NCBI RefSeq assembly: GCF_900111885.1
Contig: NZ_FOKG01000008.1
Span: 246,987-310,986, forward strand
Origin: Amycolatopsis marina
GTDB taxonomy: Bacteria > Actinomycetota > Actinomycetes > Mycobacteriales > Pseudonocardiaceae
Direction of reading: 5' to 3'
Length of the DNA: 64,000 nucleotides
Shown here: piece after piece, positions 1 to 9,623 of the stretch
Numbering within the stretch: position 1 is the first letter of the stretch
Layout of the letters: each line of letters opens with the position of its first letter
Translations under genes and position numbers: made by a program
The notes under the pieces: model-generated
The model's input: only the letters and a program-made list of their open reading frames with translations
What the model was told of the DNA's origin: nothing
Database searches by the model: none

Positions 1-258
1 CAACCGGTGATGGTGCTCGACCCGATGCTGGCGACCGGCGGCTCGATGGAGTTCACCATCCGGCTGCTGGTGGAGCGCGGGGCGACCGACGTCACGGCGG
101 TGTGCGCGCTGGCGGCCCCGGAGGGGATCGAGTTGCTGCGTGAGTCCGGGCTGCCGCTGCGCGTGGTCACCGCGAGCATCGACGAGCGCCTGAACGACTC
201 CGGCTTCATCGTCCCCGGCCTCGGCGACGCGGGTGACCGCCAGTACGGCGCGCGCTGA
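1..258 (+). CDS. upp: Uracil phosphoribosyltransferase, C-terminal part (5' truncated by window edge)
   Basis: The last 85 residues of UPRTase, which converts uracil and PRPP to UMP in pyrimidine salvage. The PRPP-binding loop is visible as DPMLATGGS and the uracil-binding C-terminus as [11 protein letters not shown], both hallmark segments of the Upp family. The frame is open from base 1, so the true start lies outside the window. In M. tuberculosis upp (Rv3309c) lies beside the phosphoglucomutase and PNP genes, which also occur further along here, so this gene anchors the start of a conserved block. Confidence 0.95.
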   Translation, partial: QPVMVLDPMLATGGSMEFTIRLLVERGATDVTAVCALAAPEGIELLRESGLPLRVVTASIDERLNDSGFIVPGLGDAGDRQYGAR

Positions 259-268
259 GCGTTCGCCG

Positions 269-862
269 TTACTCGCGAAGCCAGCCCCGCGCGTTGGCGC
301 GCAGGGCCGATTCGTACGCGCCGGAGGCGCTGAACTCCGGGGGCAGGTTGCCGTTGAGTTCCAGTGAGACGAGTCCGTGGGTGAAACCCCAGCAGCTCAC
401 GGCGATCACCTCGGCGGGGTGGTCGGCGAGCACGCCTCGCGCGAGGCCGTCCCGGACGATCTCCAGCAGGGGGTCGAGGGTCGAGGCGGCCAGCCTTCCC
501 GCCTCCTCGTTGGGCTCGAAGCCGGGGACCGCCTTGGTGAACATGATCGAGTACAGGTGCGGGTCGGCTTTCGCGCTGGTGCGGTAGACCTTGCCGAGCT
601 CGATCAGGTCCTCGATGGTGTCACCGGTTCTGGCCACCGCGCACATCCGGCCCGCGAACCGCCGGAATCCCTCCAGGTACAGCGCGTTCACCAGGTCCGG
701 CTTGCTGCCGAACAGCGAGTACACCGCGGTGGTGGACGTGTCGACGTCGGCGGCCAGTTTCCGCAGGCTCAGTGCCTTGGGGCCCTCGGCGGAGAGCAGT
801 TCGCCCGCGCGGTCGAGCAACCGCAGTCGCAGAGCGTCGTCGTGGATTTTGGGACGAGCCAT
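269..862 (-). CDS. TetR family transcriptional regulator (WHG-type C-terminal domain)
   Basis: A 197-residue TetR repressor. The N-terminal helix-turn-helix is at about residues 31-50 (LSLRKLAADV followed by TTAVYSLF). The ligand-binding part contains WGFTHGLVSLEL, resembling the WHG domain of TetR_C_33 proteins. The frame is open upstream to 955, but MARPKIHDD at 862 is the typical family start. A TATTCT -10 box ending 6 nt upstream would place transcription start at this ATG, giving a leaderless mRNA. It is divergent from a MerR regulator with only 91 bp between them, so the two probably share an operator region. Target genes are unknown; the aldo/keto reductase beyond the MerR gene is an obvious candidate. 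Confidence 0.9.
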   Translation of the reverse strand: MARPKIHDDALRLRLLDRAGELLSAEGPKALSLRKLAADVDTSTTAVYSLFGSKPDLVNALYLEGFRRFAGRMCAVARTGDTIEDLIELGKVYRTSAKADPHLYSIMFTKAVPGFEPNEEAGRLAASTLDPLLEIVRDGLARGVLADHPAEVIAVSCWGFTHGLVSLELNGNLPPEFSASGAYESALRANARGWLRE

Positions 863-868
863 CGGACC

Positions 869-896
869 AGAATATCGCAACACTGTTACCAAACAA
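869..896 (-). promoter_or_regulatory. Candidate leaderless promoter of the TetR gene
   Basis: Read on the minus strand: -35 TTGTTT (896-891), 16-bp spacer, -10 TATTCT (874-869), then 6 nt to the ATG at 862. The spacer carries an imperfect dyad, GTAAC-AGT-GTTGC, that could be an autorepression operator. This is inference from spacing and consensus only. Confidence 0.5.
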
Positions 897-916
897 CTCG
901 GGCCAAAAACTCGCGT

Positions 917-947
917 TTGACCTGGAGCGCACTCCAGGTCGTAGTGT
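917..947 (+). promoter_or_regulatory. MerR-type promoter with 19-bp spacer and perfect dyad
   Basis: -35 TTGACC (917-922) and -10 TAGTGT (942-947) are separated by 19 bp, the over-long spacing typical of MerR-activated promoters. The spacer carries a perfect inverted repeat, GACCTGGAG-CGCA-CTCCAGGTC, at 919-940. The -10 box ends 6 nt before the ATG at 954, so the transcript would be leaderless. MerR proteins bind such dyads and untwist the promoter, so this is probably an autoregulatory operator that also drives the downstream aldo/keto reductase. Confidence 0.75.
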
Positions 948-953
948 CGCTTC

Positions 954-1354
954 ATGAGCTACTCGATAGCGGAAGCCGCGCGACGTAGCGGACTGTCGAT
1001 CGACACTCTCCGGTACTACGAACGCATCCAGTTGCTGGAGCCACCCGACCGGGACCCCGCGGGCCGCAGGGCCTACTCGGACACCGACCTGGTGTGGCTG
1101 GAGTTCCTGACGAAGTTGCGCACCACCGGCATGCCCATCCGGCGTATGCGCGAGTACGCCTCCCTGCGCAGGCTCGGCACTGCGAGTGCGGGCAGGCGTA
1201 AGGCGATCCTGCAGGAGCAGCGGGTTGCCGTGCTGGAAAGGATCGCCGAACTCCGGTCCTGTTTGGACGTGCTCGAATACAAGATCGATAACTACGAGAA
1301 GATCGAATGTGCGATGGCCGACGTGCTCGACAGTGAGCCGCAAGGGGTGTCGGC

Positions 1355-1358
<4 letters not shown>
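954..1358 (+). CDS. MerR family transcriptional regulator
   Basis: A 134-residue MerR protein. The winged-helix N-terminus is clear ([20 protein letters not shown], residues 4-23), followed by a C-terminal dimerisation helix rich in R, E and L (about residues 78-125). The C-terminal part has no metal-binding cysteine cluster, so a small-molecule or redox-linked effector is more likely than a metal. The start follows the 19-bp-spacer promoter directly. The stop overlaps the GTG of the aldo/keto reductase (GTGA at 1355), so the two are translationally coupled. This arrangement of MerR regulator plus AKR is common in actinomycetes. Confidence 0.92.
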
Positions 1359-2380
<1,022 letters not shown>

Positions 2381-2422
2381 TCACGCCGAGCGCCTCGGTG
2401 AGGTCGGACTCGCGGGTCACGA

Positions 2423-2493
2423 CACTTTCCCGGGAAAGTGCGATACGTCCCTGGGGATATGGCACCCAAACCGGCACTTTTGCGGGAAAGTGC
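2423..2493. repeat. Two palindromic repeats of the GCACTTTCCCGGGAAAGTGC family
   Basis: The 140-bp gap between the convergent aldo/keto reductase and hisS genes holds two related palindromes. The first, CACTTTCCCGGGAAAGTG (2423-2440), is perfect. The second, at 2474-2493, has 7-bp arms GCACTTT/AAAGTGC around TGCGGG. The same core recurs three times at 43825-43959, and a longer variant lies at 31417-31475. The position suggests a bidirectional terminator or a spacer repeat. Confidence 0.8.
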
Positions 2494-2520
2494 GAGGCTG
2501 GGCGAGGGGCGCGCTTGGGT

Positions 2521-3861
2521 CTAGGGGGTGAGGAGGTCGGCGACGGCGCCCGCTGCCGCGTCGACGCCCACCTGCTGCTGGTCGCGGGTCGCGAGGCTGC
2601 GCACGGTCACGTTGCCGTGCTCCCAGTCCTCCTGGCCGACGATCACCACGGCCCGCGCCCCGGCCTTGTCGGCGCGACCCAGTTCCTTACCCAGCTTGCG
2701 CGGCTCCAGCGGCACCGAGGTACGCAGGCCTGCCCGGCGCAGCTTCGTCGCCACCGTGCGTGCCGCGTCCTCGAGGTCCTCGGTCACCGGGATCACCACG
2801 ACGTCCACCTCGGCGCGCGGCGCGGGCGCGAGGCCGTGCGTCTGCAGGAAGTCGATCAGGGTCACGTCGCCCATGCCGAACCCGATACCGGGGATCTGCT
2901 GCGCGGTGAACAGCCCCGCGAGGTCGCTGTAGCGACCGCCGCCGAACAGCGCGCGGTTGTTCTCCGGCGAGGTGTCGAACACCTCGAACACCGTCGAGGT
3001 GTAGTAGGCGAGGCCGCGCACGATCAGCGGGTCGAACCGCACGAGGTCGGCCGAGCCGCTGCTGAGCACCCGCACCAGGTGCGAGTTCTCCTTGACCGCT
3101 TCCGGCAGCTCGTCCAGCAGCGCGGTGCCCGCACCGAGAACCTCGGTGAGCCGGTCGAACTGCTTGGTGGTCAGGCCGATCTCCGCGGCGGTCTCGGCCA
3201 GCTTCTCGCGGTCCTGCTTCTCCCACCGGTCGACCAGGGAGAACACCGGGGAGAGCTGCTCGTCGGTCACGCCGACCAGGTCGGTGAGGGCCGAGGAGAG
3301 CAGCGTGCGGTCGTTCGCCCTGACCACGAACATGTCCTCCGTCGCGCCTAGCGCGCGCAGCATGTCGTGGATGAGCTCGAAGATCTCGATCTCGCAGTTG
3401 GCGCTCTCCGAGCCGAAGATGTCGGCGTTGATCTGCCAGTGCTCGCGTACCCGGCCCCGCTGCGGCCGCTCGTAGCGGTGGCAGTTGGGGTGGCTGTACC
3501 AGCGTACCGGGAACTGCAGCGAGCCCGCGTTGCCCGCGATCATTCGCGCCACGGACGGGGTCATCTCCGGGCGCAGCGCCAGCCTGCGCCCGCCCCGGTC
3601 GGTCAGCGTGTAGAGCTGCTGGTCGGCGATCTCCTGGCCGGACTTCGCCTCGTAGATCTCGGCGGACTCCAGGACCGGGCCGTCGTAGCGCTGAAATCCG
3701 TACCGCTCCAGCACCTCGTAGAGCGTGCCGAACACCTGGGTCCGGACGGACATCTCCGGGGGCAGGAAGTCGCGTGTTCCCCGGTAGGGCGCAGTCGGCA
3801 GAAATTCGGGCACGGCGAGTGGGTCCTCTTGGTCCTCGGTGATCAGCGAGCGTGGATCCAT
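2521..3861 (-). CDS. hisS: Histidyl-tRNA synthetase (variant motif 3)
   Basis: A 446-residue class II synthetase charging tRNA-His. PYRGTRDFLP is at 25-34, motif 2 at about 128-140 (HRYERPQRGRVRE), the histidine A signature at 282-292 (RGLAYYTSTVF), the glycine-rich GGGRYSDL at 308-315, and a C-terminal anticodon-binding domain from about 350. The motif-3 region reads GIGFGMGDVTL (325-335) and lacks the usual G-x-E-R-L arginine, so this looks like the second HisRS type rather than the standard bacterial one. The start at MDPRSL was chosen because upstream sequence overlaps the preceding exporter gene. It begins 5 nt after that gene's stop, suggesting co-transcription with lprG and the exporter. 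Confidence 0.9.
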   Translation of the reverse strand: MDPRSLITEDQEDPLAVPEFLPTAPYRGTRDFLPPEMSVRTQVFGTLYEVLERYGFQRYDGPVLESAEIYEAKSGQEIADQQLYTLTDRGGRRLALRPEMTPSVARMIAGNAGSLQFPVRWYSHPNCHRYERPQRGRVREHWQINADIFGSESANCEIEIFELIHDMLRALGATEDMFVVRANDRTLLSSALTDLVGVTDEQLSPVFSLVDRWEKQDREKLAETAAEIGLTTKQFDRLTEVLGAGTALLDELPEAVKENSHLVRVLSSGSADLVRFDPLIVRGLAYYTSTVFEVFDTSPENNRALFGGGRYSDLAGLFTAQQIPGIGFGMGDVTLIDFLQTHGLAPAPRAEVDVVVIPVTEDLEDAARTVATKLRRAGLRTSVPLEPRKLGKELGRADKAGARAVVIVGQEDWEHGNVTVRSLATRDQQQVGVDAAAGAVADLLTP

Positions 3862-3866
3862 CCAGC

Positions 3867-5378
3867 CTATCGGCCGCGCCTGCCGGTGATGAGCAGGGAG
3901 GTCATCGCGCCCGCGACGCAGACGACGGCGGTGATCAGGAAGATCTCCGTGTACTGGGTGAGCAGCGCCGCGCGAACCGACTCGGTGTAGGTGGCCAGCG
4001 CCGCGTCGAACGCGGCCTTGTCCGGGAAGAGCATCGGCAACGGGGTCTGCAGGTCGGCGGTCATGTCGTGGAACCGGTGCAGTCCCCACGCGGACAGTGC
4101 GGCGACCCCGACCAGCATTCCGGTCATCCTGGCCACCACCACGCCGGCCGAGGCGATCCCGTGCTGGTCGGCGGGCACCACCTTGAGCACGGCGGCCGAC
4201 AGCGGGGCGATCACCAGTCCCAGGCCGATGCCGACGATCGCCAGGTCGGTGTCGAGCCGGGGCAGCGACAGCAGGCCGAGGTCGTGCCGCGCGGCGAGCA
4301 CGTCGAGCGGCCAGCCGGACATGAGCAGATAACCGGCCGCCGCGACGAGCAGCCCGCCGAACGCGACCCAGTGCTCCCCGAAGCGCGAGGCCAGCAGTCC
4401 ACCGAGCACCGCGCCCACCGGTAGCGCGATCAGGAACCGCAACAACAGCTCCACGCTGCCCTGGTCGTCCCTACCGAGCAGGGTCTGGGCGAACAGGTCG
4501 ACGTCCACCAGCGTGACCATCAGCGCCGCGCCCGCCGCGGCACTCGCCCCCAACGCGGCGAGGAACGGGCGCATCCGGACGTCGGAGGTGTCGATCAGGG
4601 TGGTCGAGGCGCGCCGCTCCCAGAGCAGGAAGGCGACGAGCGCGATCACCGCGCACGCCAGCAGCGGCAGGCCCCACGAGGGCAGCACCTGTCCACGCGG
4701 GGCCGGGTTGTACAGCCCGATCACCACCAGGCCGAGCACCACGGCGAGCAGCCCGCCGCCGACGACATCGACCTTGCCGCGTTCGCCCTCGCGGCGTCCG
4801 GCGGAGGGCACCGCCCAGTAGACGGCGATCATGGCGAGCACGGCCAGCGGCACGTTGATCCAGAACACGCCGCGCCAGCCCGCGACGGCGGCCAGCGCGA
4901 TACCGTAGACGGGGCCGAGCACGCTGCCGAGCTCCTGTGCCGCGCCGACGCCGCCGAGCACGGTGGCCCTGCGGTGTTCGGCCCACAGATCGGCGACCAG
5001 CGCCATCGTCACCGGGAGCAGCGCTCCGCTGGCCACGCCGAGCACGACTCTGCCGATCACCAGGACCAGCAGGTCCGGGGACAGCGCGGTGATCACCGAA
5101 CCCGCGAGGAACCCGCCGAGGCACACCTGCAGCAGCAGTTTGCGCCCGAACCGGTCGGACGCCTGTCCGAGCAGCGGCATCGCCGCGACGTAACCGAGTA
5201 GGTAGCCGGTGACGATCGGAGTGACCTGTTCGAGCCGGTTCACCGGGATCTGCAGGTCCTCGATGATCTGTCGGAGCAGCCCGATCACCACATAGGTGTC
5301 GAGCGCGCCGAGCAGGACGGCGAGGCCGCCGGCGCCGATGGCGACGGAGCGGCCCCGCCGCGTCGCGGTGACCGTCAC
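3867..5378 (-). CDS. P55-like MFS exporter (partner of LprG)
   Basis: A 503-residue major facilitator protein with about 12-14 membrane segments. Motif A between TM2 and TM3 is recognisable as [10 protein letters not shown]. The GTG start overlaps the lprG stop (GTGA at 5378-5375). The lprG plus MFS pairing is the conserved LprG-Rv1410c (P55) lipid-transport operon of mycobacteria and relatives, where the pair moves triacylglycerides and lipoglycans to the cell surface. Function is inferred from family and pairing. An extracytoplasmic loop near the C-terminus (about residues 440-470) carries the long insertion seen in P55 homologues. Confidence 0.88.
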   Translation of the reverse strand: MTVTATRRGRSVAIGAGGLAVLLGALDTYVVIGLLRQIIEDLQIPVNRLEQVTPIVTGYLLGYVAAMPLLGQASDRFGRKLLLQVCLGGFLAGSVITALSPDLLVLVIGRVVLGVASGALLPVTMALVADLWAEHRRATVLGGVGAAQELGSVLGPVYGIALAAVAGWRGVFWINVPLAVLAMIAVYWAVPSAGRREGERGKVDVVGGGLLAVVLGLVVIGLYNPAPRGQVLPSWGLPLLACAVIALVAFLLWERRASTTLIDTSDVRMRPFLAALGASAAAGAALMVTLVDVDLFAQTLLGRDDQGSVELLLRFLIALPVGAVLGGLLASRFGEHWVAFGGLLVAAAGYLLMSGWPLDVLAARHDLGLLSLPRLDTDLAIVGIGLGLVIAPLSAAVLKVVPADQHGIASAGVVVARMTGMLVGVAALSAWGLHRFHDMTADLQTPLPMLFPDKAAFDAALATYTESVRAALLTQYTEIFLITAVVCVAGAMTSLLITGRRGR

Positions 5379-6079
5379 GCCGGCGGCGTCACGGTGACCG
5401 GCTTGTCCACATCGGACAGCGTGACGTCCACAGTGGCCGGTTCTCCGCCCTCGCCCTGCAGTGCCACCGATGCCTTGACCGGCAGGTGTTCGCCCTCGGT
5501 GTGCAGCCACAACGTGATGTCCCCGCCCGACGGCGCTCCGGGCAGCAGGCCGGCGAGCACGTCCTTGGTCACCGTGCCGGTGACCTTGTACGCCTGGACC
5601 CCGTTGATCTCCTCCTGCGCCTGGGTCGCCGGATCCTGGACGCTGCGCAGCACGTTGGCGACGCCGCGCTCGGGATCGAGGACTGCGGAGGGGTCGTACA
5701 CACCGGCCCCGAGGGCGGCAGGCAACTTCTGGAAGCTGCCGGTCGGGCCCTTGATGTACAGGTCCTCCTCGGCGAGCACGAACTCCACCTCGACGAGCTG
5801 CCCGCCGAGCGCGACCTTGCCGGTGCCCTGCGCCGCGCCCGATGGACCGCCCTCCGTGGTGAGGTCGCCCTCCAGGTTCTGCACACTCAGCCCGGGCACC
5901 GTGCCGTTGACCTGCAACGAGAAGTGCGTGCTGGTGATGCCCGCCGTCGCGGTCGCGGCCTGCTCGAGCAGGCCGGACGCGTCCGGCAGTTGGCCCTGTG
6001 GTGCCTCGTCGGAGGAGCACCCTGTGGTGGCCGCGATGGCGAGCGCGAACGCCCCGAGCAGAATCCGGCGCGAGATCAT
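5375..6079 (-). CDS. lprG: LprG/LppX-family lipoprotein
   Basis: A 234-residue lipoprotein. The signal peptide starts MISRRILLG and ends in the lipobox ATTGC, with C21 the expected acylated residue. The mature part resembles LprG: an open beta-sheet lipid carrier containing [11 protein letters not shown] and [17 protein letters not shown]. LprG binds triacylated lipids and hands them to the surface together with the P55 exporter, whose gene overlaps the stop here. The ATG at 6079 follows a -10-like TACGAT by 6 nt, consistent with a leaderless transcript. An upstream in-frame extension adds no signal-peptide character. Confidence 0.9.
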   Translation of the reverse strand: MISRRILLGAFALAIAATTGCSSDEAPQGQLPDASGLLEQAATATAGITSTHFSLQVNGTVPGLSVQNLEGDLTTEGGPSGAAQGTGKVALGGQLVEVEFVLAEEDLYIKGPTGSFQKLPAALGAGVYDPSAVLDPERGVANVLRSVQDPATQAQEEINGVQAYKVTGTVTKDVLAGLLPGAPSGGDITLWLHTEGEHLPVKASVALQGEGGEPATVDVTLSDVDKPVTVTPPA

Positions 6080-6117
6080 GCGTGCATCGTAGAGCTGGGT
6101 GCGACCACCCCTGAAGC

Positions 6118-6897
6118 TCAGGTCACCACGCCGCTCTCCCACCACCAGGACTGGGAGCCGTAGGGATACTCCACGCGGCTGTCGGCGTGCTGCCAGCTCA
6201 CCGTGTAGCGCTCGAGGCCGGAGAAGCCGGAGGTCTCACAGGCGACGTAGAAGGTGCGGGTGGAGACACCGGAGGAGACGAAGTCGGCGGCGATGCCGTA
6301 GAGGTGCTGGCTGTTCGACGCCCCGCCGACCTTGGAGTTGTGCGACTTCGAGCGGAAGCCGGAGTTGATGGTCATCGGCTTGTTGCCGACCTTCTTGCGC
6401 ACCGCCTCCAGCTTGTACATGAGCCTGCGGACGTTCTCCTTGACGGTGCTCTCGCCCACCTTGCCGCCGGAGAAGCGGGAGCCGTCCTTCGAGTAGAACT
6501 CGGAGAAGTTGAAGTGGGCGGTGGAGCCGCCGGAACCTTCAAGCGCGTTGAGCTTGGTGTGGGTGGAGCTGTCAGCGACACCGTTGGCCGTCACGCCGTA
6601 GGCCCGCTGGAAGCGCTTCAGCGCCGCCTCGGTGCCTGGCCCGAACTCTCCGTCCACGGCCACGTAGGTCTTCTTCGGGGAGTCGGCGGCCCAGCCCGCG
6701 ATCCGGATCTGGAGCTCCTTGACGTCCGCGCCACTGTCCCCGGACTTCAGGGTGCGGGACCAGTTGTAGGCTTGCGCGGTACCCATCGTCAGCACGCCGA
6801 AACCGGCGGCGACGGGGACGATTGCGGCGGTGCGCAGGAATGCGCGGCGGCCGTGGCCTGCTGGAGGCTCCGAGTTCTGGGGCGAGGGGGACTCCAT
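6118..6897 (-). CDS. Tat-exported peptidoglycan-binding D,D-carboxypeptidase (M15 family)
   Basis: A 259-residue secreted cell-wall enzyme. A twin-arginine signal ([10 protein letters not shown], residues 16-25) with a hydrophobic core ends near GTAQA. It is followed by a PG_binding_1 domain (about 50-115; [27 protein letters not shown]) and a peptidase M15-type domain (about 125-255). The likely zinc ligands lie in [11 protein letters not shown] and SWQHADSR. It probably trims peptide cross-bridges. The start at 6897 was preferred over 6957 because GGGAG lies 6 nt upstream. Confidence 0.88.
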   Translation of the reverse strand: MESPSPQNSEPPAGHGRRAFLRTAAIVPVAAGFGVLTMGTAQAYNWSRTLKSGDSGADVKELQIRIAGWAADSPKKTYVAVDGEFGPGTEAALKRFQRAYGVTANGVADSSTHTKLNALEGSGGSTAHFNFSEFYSKDGSRFSGGKVGESTVKENVRRLMYKLEAVRKKVGNKPMTINSGFRSKSHNSKVGGASNSQHLYGIAADFVSSGVSTRTFYVACETSGFSGLERYTVSWQHADSRVEYPYGSQSWWWESGVVT

Positions 6898-7025
6898 GGA
6901 CTGCTCCCATTCGATCGAGGTGAACGCTCGACCAGATGCTTGCTCGTTCAGTGACACCTTGGCAATGGCGTTCGGCAGTTTGGGAAAACGTTAGGACTCC
7001 GGGGCGCGAACGTCGAAAACAGGTT

Positions 7026-7063
7026 CATGGAACGCGATCTCGTGTGCATGGAACGCGATCTCG
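7026..7063. repeat. Tandem 21-bp repeat (TGGAACGCGATCTCG units)
   Basis: CATGGAACGCGATCTCG occurs twice, 21 bp apart (7026-7042 and 7047-7063), immediately downstream of the flavodoxin-like gene. A clearly related sequence lies at 29370-29436, and inverted or diverged forms at 28301-28341 and inside the TNT gene at 50199-50261. Function is unknown. Confidence 0.75.
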
Positions 7064-7064
7064 G

Positions 7065-7517
7065 TTAGTCCATTAGGCCAGCGGCGATGGTGGCGCCCAG
7101 CTCCCAGCAGCCCGCCAGGTCGTCCTTGCTCGGGTCTCCGGTCACCGTGACCCCGGCAGCTGCCTGCTCCCAGCCGAGCCCGGTGGTGATGGCCTCGATT
7201 CCGCGCACGGTGCCCGCGACATCGCTGTTGCCGTGCACGAAGAAGCCGTACGGCCTGCCCTTCGTCGCGTCGAGGCAGGGGTAGTAGATCTGGTCGAAGA
7301 AGTGCTTCAGCGCCCCGGACATGTAACCGAGGTTGGCCGGGGTGCCGAGGAGGTAGCCGTCGGCCTCCAGCACGTCCGGCACCGTCGCGGCCAGCGCCGC
7401 GCGCCGGACGACCCGCACGCCCTCGATCTCCGGATCGGTCGCCCCGGAGACGACGGCCTCGAACATCGCCTGGGTGCTGGGCGACGGCGTGTGGTGCACG
7501 ATGAGCAAGGTGGACAC
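7065..7517 (-). CDS. Flavodoxin/NAD(P)H-dependent oxidoreductase family protein
   Basis: A 150-residue flavodoxin-fold protein. The N-terminal FMN phosphate loop is VHHTPSPSTQAM, the second FMN loop is GTPANLGYMSGALKHFFDQ, and the third region is FVHGNSDVAGT. It probably binds FMN and mediates electron transfer or quinone/nitro reduction in the cytoplasm; the substrate is unknown. It lies 111 bp downstream of the MFS gene on the same strand, so co-transcription is possible but not certain. Confidence 0.85.
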   Translation of the reverse strand: MSTLLIVHHTPSPSTQAMFEAVVSGATDPEIEGVRVVRRAALAATVPDVLEADGYLLGTPANLGYMSGALKHFFDQIYYPCLDATKGRPYGFFVHGNSDVAGTVRGIEAITTGLGWEQAAAGVTVTGDPSKDDLAGCWELGATIAAGLMD

Positions 7518-7628
7518 GTCTGGCGAGCCTGCCGTGCCCGGCCCCGTGGGGCAACCCGGACCGGTCGATCCCGCGTGGCGAGCTGCTCACCCGGGTCGCG
7601 CCGTGATTCGCCATCCCGCGGTCGCTGG

Positions 7629-8993
7629 CTACCTGCCCAGCCGGATCGACACCCCGACGGCCACCAGTGCGAGCAGGGCTGTTGTCGCCACTACGGCGAC
7701 TCCGCCGACGAACCCGTGCACGCCCCCGGCCGCGGCCGTCCAGGCGAGAGCGCCGAGCGCGGGCCCCAGCGAGAAGCCGAGCGTGCGTAGCAGCGAGGTG
7801 ACGCCGCTGGAGGTGCCCATCAGCGCGGCGGGTGTGCGGGCCATGATCTCTGCCGCGTTCGGTCCGGCGAACAGCCCGTTGCCGATGCCCACCAGCACCA
7901 GCGGCCAGACCAGGCCGAGCGCGGTCGTGTCCGTGTCCACGAACAGCAGCGCCACCAGGCCGCCGAGCACCACGGCGGCCCCGGTCAGCGTGACCGGCCG
8001 GTTCCCCAGCCGATCGGCGAGGACACCGGCGAGCGGGGAGAACACCGCCATTCCCGCCGAGACCGTCAGCAATGCCATCCCGATCACTCTCGGCGATGCC
8101 TGCTGCACCTCGGACAGGAAGTACGGGACGAGAAAGTTGAGGGCCGCGATACCCGCCGTGATCATGGGTAACGCGACCATCGGCAGGGACAGTTCGCGGC
8201 GCCCCAGCAGCGAGCGCACCGGTTGCGATTCCGGCAACCGCATCCACACCGTCACCGCGGCGAGTGTCACGAGACCCAGCACCGCGACGAGCACGCCACC
8301 TTCGGCACGGCCCAGCAGGTCCAGTGCCAGGAAGAACGCCGTCGCGGCCACACCGAGCACCACCGCCTCGCGCACGAGCCGCCCGCCGGGCAGCGGCAGG
8401 CCAACACGGCCGGGAAGGCGTGCGGGAATCGTCCGTGCCCCCGCCCACATCGCCGCGGCCACGATCGGCACGTTGATCAGGAACACCGATCGCCAGCCAT
8501 AGGCGTCGGCGAGCACGCCACCCACCGCAGGACCCGCCACGCCACTGATCGGGATCAGCGTGAGCACGATGCTCATCGCGCGGGCCCGGTGCTCGGGCCG
8601 TACGGAGATGGCGACGAGCGGCATCGCGGCGACGCCGACGAGGCTGCCGAACACACCTTGCAGAACGCGTCCCGTGAGCAGCAGGCTCATCGTCGGCGCG
8701 ACGGCGATCAGCACGCTCGCGACGCCGAACCCGCCCACCGCGAGCAGGAACGACGGCAACGGGCCCGCTCGGTCCAGCCAGCGGCCCGCCGGGATGCTCA
8801 GCGCGACCAGCGGCAGCGAGTAGCCCAACAGCACCCACTGGGTCACCTGGGGACCCGCGCCGAAGTCCGCGCCGAGCGCCGGCAGCGCCACCGCGACGAC
8901 GCTCATATCGAGCGCGGCCAGTACGACGCCGAGCGCCACGGCGACGACCGCGCTCCAGCGGGTGCGTTCGAGCACGGGCGTTGCCTCGGTCAT
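7629..8993 (-). CDS. MFS drug/proton antiporter family transporter
   Basis: A 454-residue major facilitator with the typical N-terminus ALDMSVVAVALPAL and a long run of hydrophobic helices (12-14), resembling the EmrB/QacA multidrug group. The start overlaps the stop of the upstream FMN reductase by 4 nt (ATGA), so the two are coupled. A reductase plus exporter pair suggests handling of a quinone- or aromatic-like toxic compound; that link is inference. Confidence 0.88.
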   Translation of the reverse strand: MTEATPVLERTRWSAVVAVALGVVLAALDMSVVAVALPALGADFGAGPQVTQWVLLGYSLPLVALSIPAGRWLDRAGPLPSFLLAVGGFGVASVLIAVAPTMSLLLTGRVLQGVFGSLVGVAAMPLVAISVRPEHRARAMSIVLTLIPISGVAGPAVGGVLADAYGWRSVFLINVPIVAAAMWAGARTIPARLPGRVGLPLPGGRLVREAVVLGVAATAFFLALDLLGRAEGGVLVAVLGLVTLAAVTVWMRLPESQPVRSLLGRRELSLPMVALPMITAGIAALNFLVPYFLSEVQQASPRVIGMALLTVSAGMAVFSPLAGVLADRLGNRPVTLTGAAVVLGGLVALLFVDTDTTALGLVWPLVLVGIGNGLFAGPNAAEIMARTPAALMGTSSGVTSLLRTLGFSLGPALGALAWTAAAGGVHGFVGGVAVVATTALLALVAVGVSIRLGR

Positions 8994-9544
8994 GCCCGCA
9001 TCCCGGCCATCTTGGCGCGGAGTTCCGCGAGCAGCGTCTCGAAGCCGGCGCGCAGTTCGTCGTCGAGCAGGCGGTCATGCTCGTCGAGCTGGCGGAAGAC
9101 CTCCGGGACCGCGAGCTGGCCTTCGACCACGTCCGCGCCGGCGATCCCCAGCACCCTGCGCAGATCGGCCTGGGCCCACGCGGCGCCGTGCTGGCTCGGG
9201 CTGGCACCGACGACCACGGCCGGTATTCCCTTCAGGACACCAGCGCCGGAGGGCCGGGATGCCCAGTCGATCGCGTTCTTCAGCTGCCCCGGCACCGAGC
9301 CGTTGTACTCAGGGGTGGCGATCAGCAGCCCGTCGGCGGCCCCGATCGCGCCACGTAGGTCCGCGACCGCGGCGGGCACCGGGCCGCGTTCGGCGTCCTC
9401 GTCGAACGGCGGCAGCTTCCCGAGGCTGTCCCACGTCGTCCATTCGACCTCCGCGTGCCGGTGCTCGTGCTGGAGGGCCCTGAGTAGCCGCCGGTTGAAC
9501 GAGCCCCGCCGCAGGCTTCCCGAGATGGTCAGGATCGTGCTCAT
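8990..9544 (-). CDS. NADPH-dependent FMN reductase
   Basis: A 184-residue protein of the FMN_red family. It shows the FMN phosphate-binding loop GSLRRGSFNRRL (residues 9-20) and the family signature TPEYNGSVPGQLKNAIDW. It reduces FMN or quinones with NADPH in the cytoplasm. It overlaps the downstream MFS gene by 4 nt and is preceded by a 79-bp gap from the LuxR-type regulator gene. Confidence 0.9.
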   Translation of the reverse strand: MSTILTISGSLRRGSFNRRLLRALQHEHRHAEVEWTTWDSLGKLPPFDEDAERGPVPAAVADLRGAIGAADGLLIATPEYNGSVPGQLKNAIDWASRPSGAGVLKGIPAVVVGASPSQHGAAWAQADLRRVLGIAGADVVEGQLAVPEVFRQLDEHDRLLDDELRAGFETLLAELRAKMAGMRA

Positions 9545-9623
9545 CGTCTCGACTCCATTCGTGCGCTGTGCGATGGAGTCGAGTCTTGGGCTAAGGCGGG
9601 TGCAGGCACATGAGGCGCGAGCC

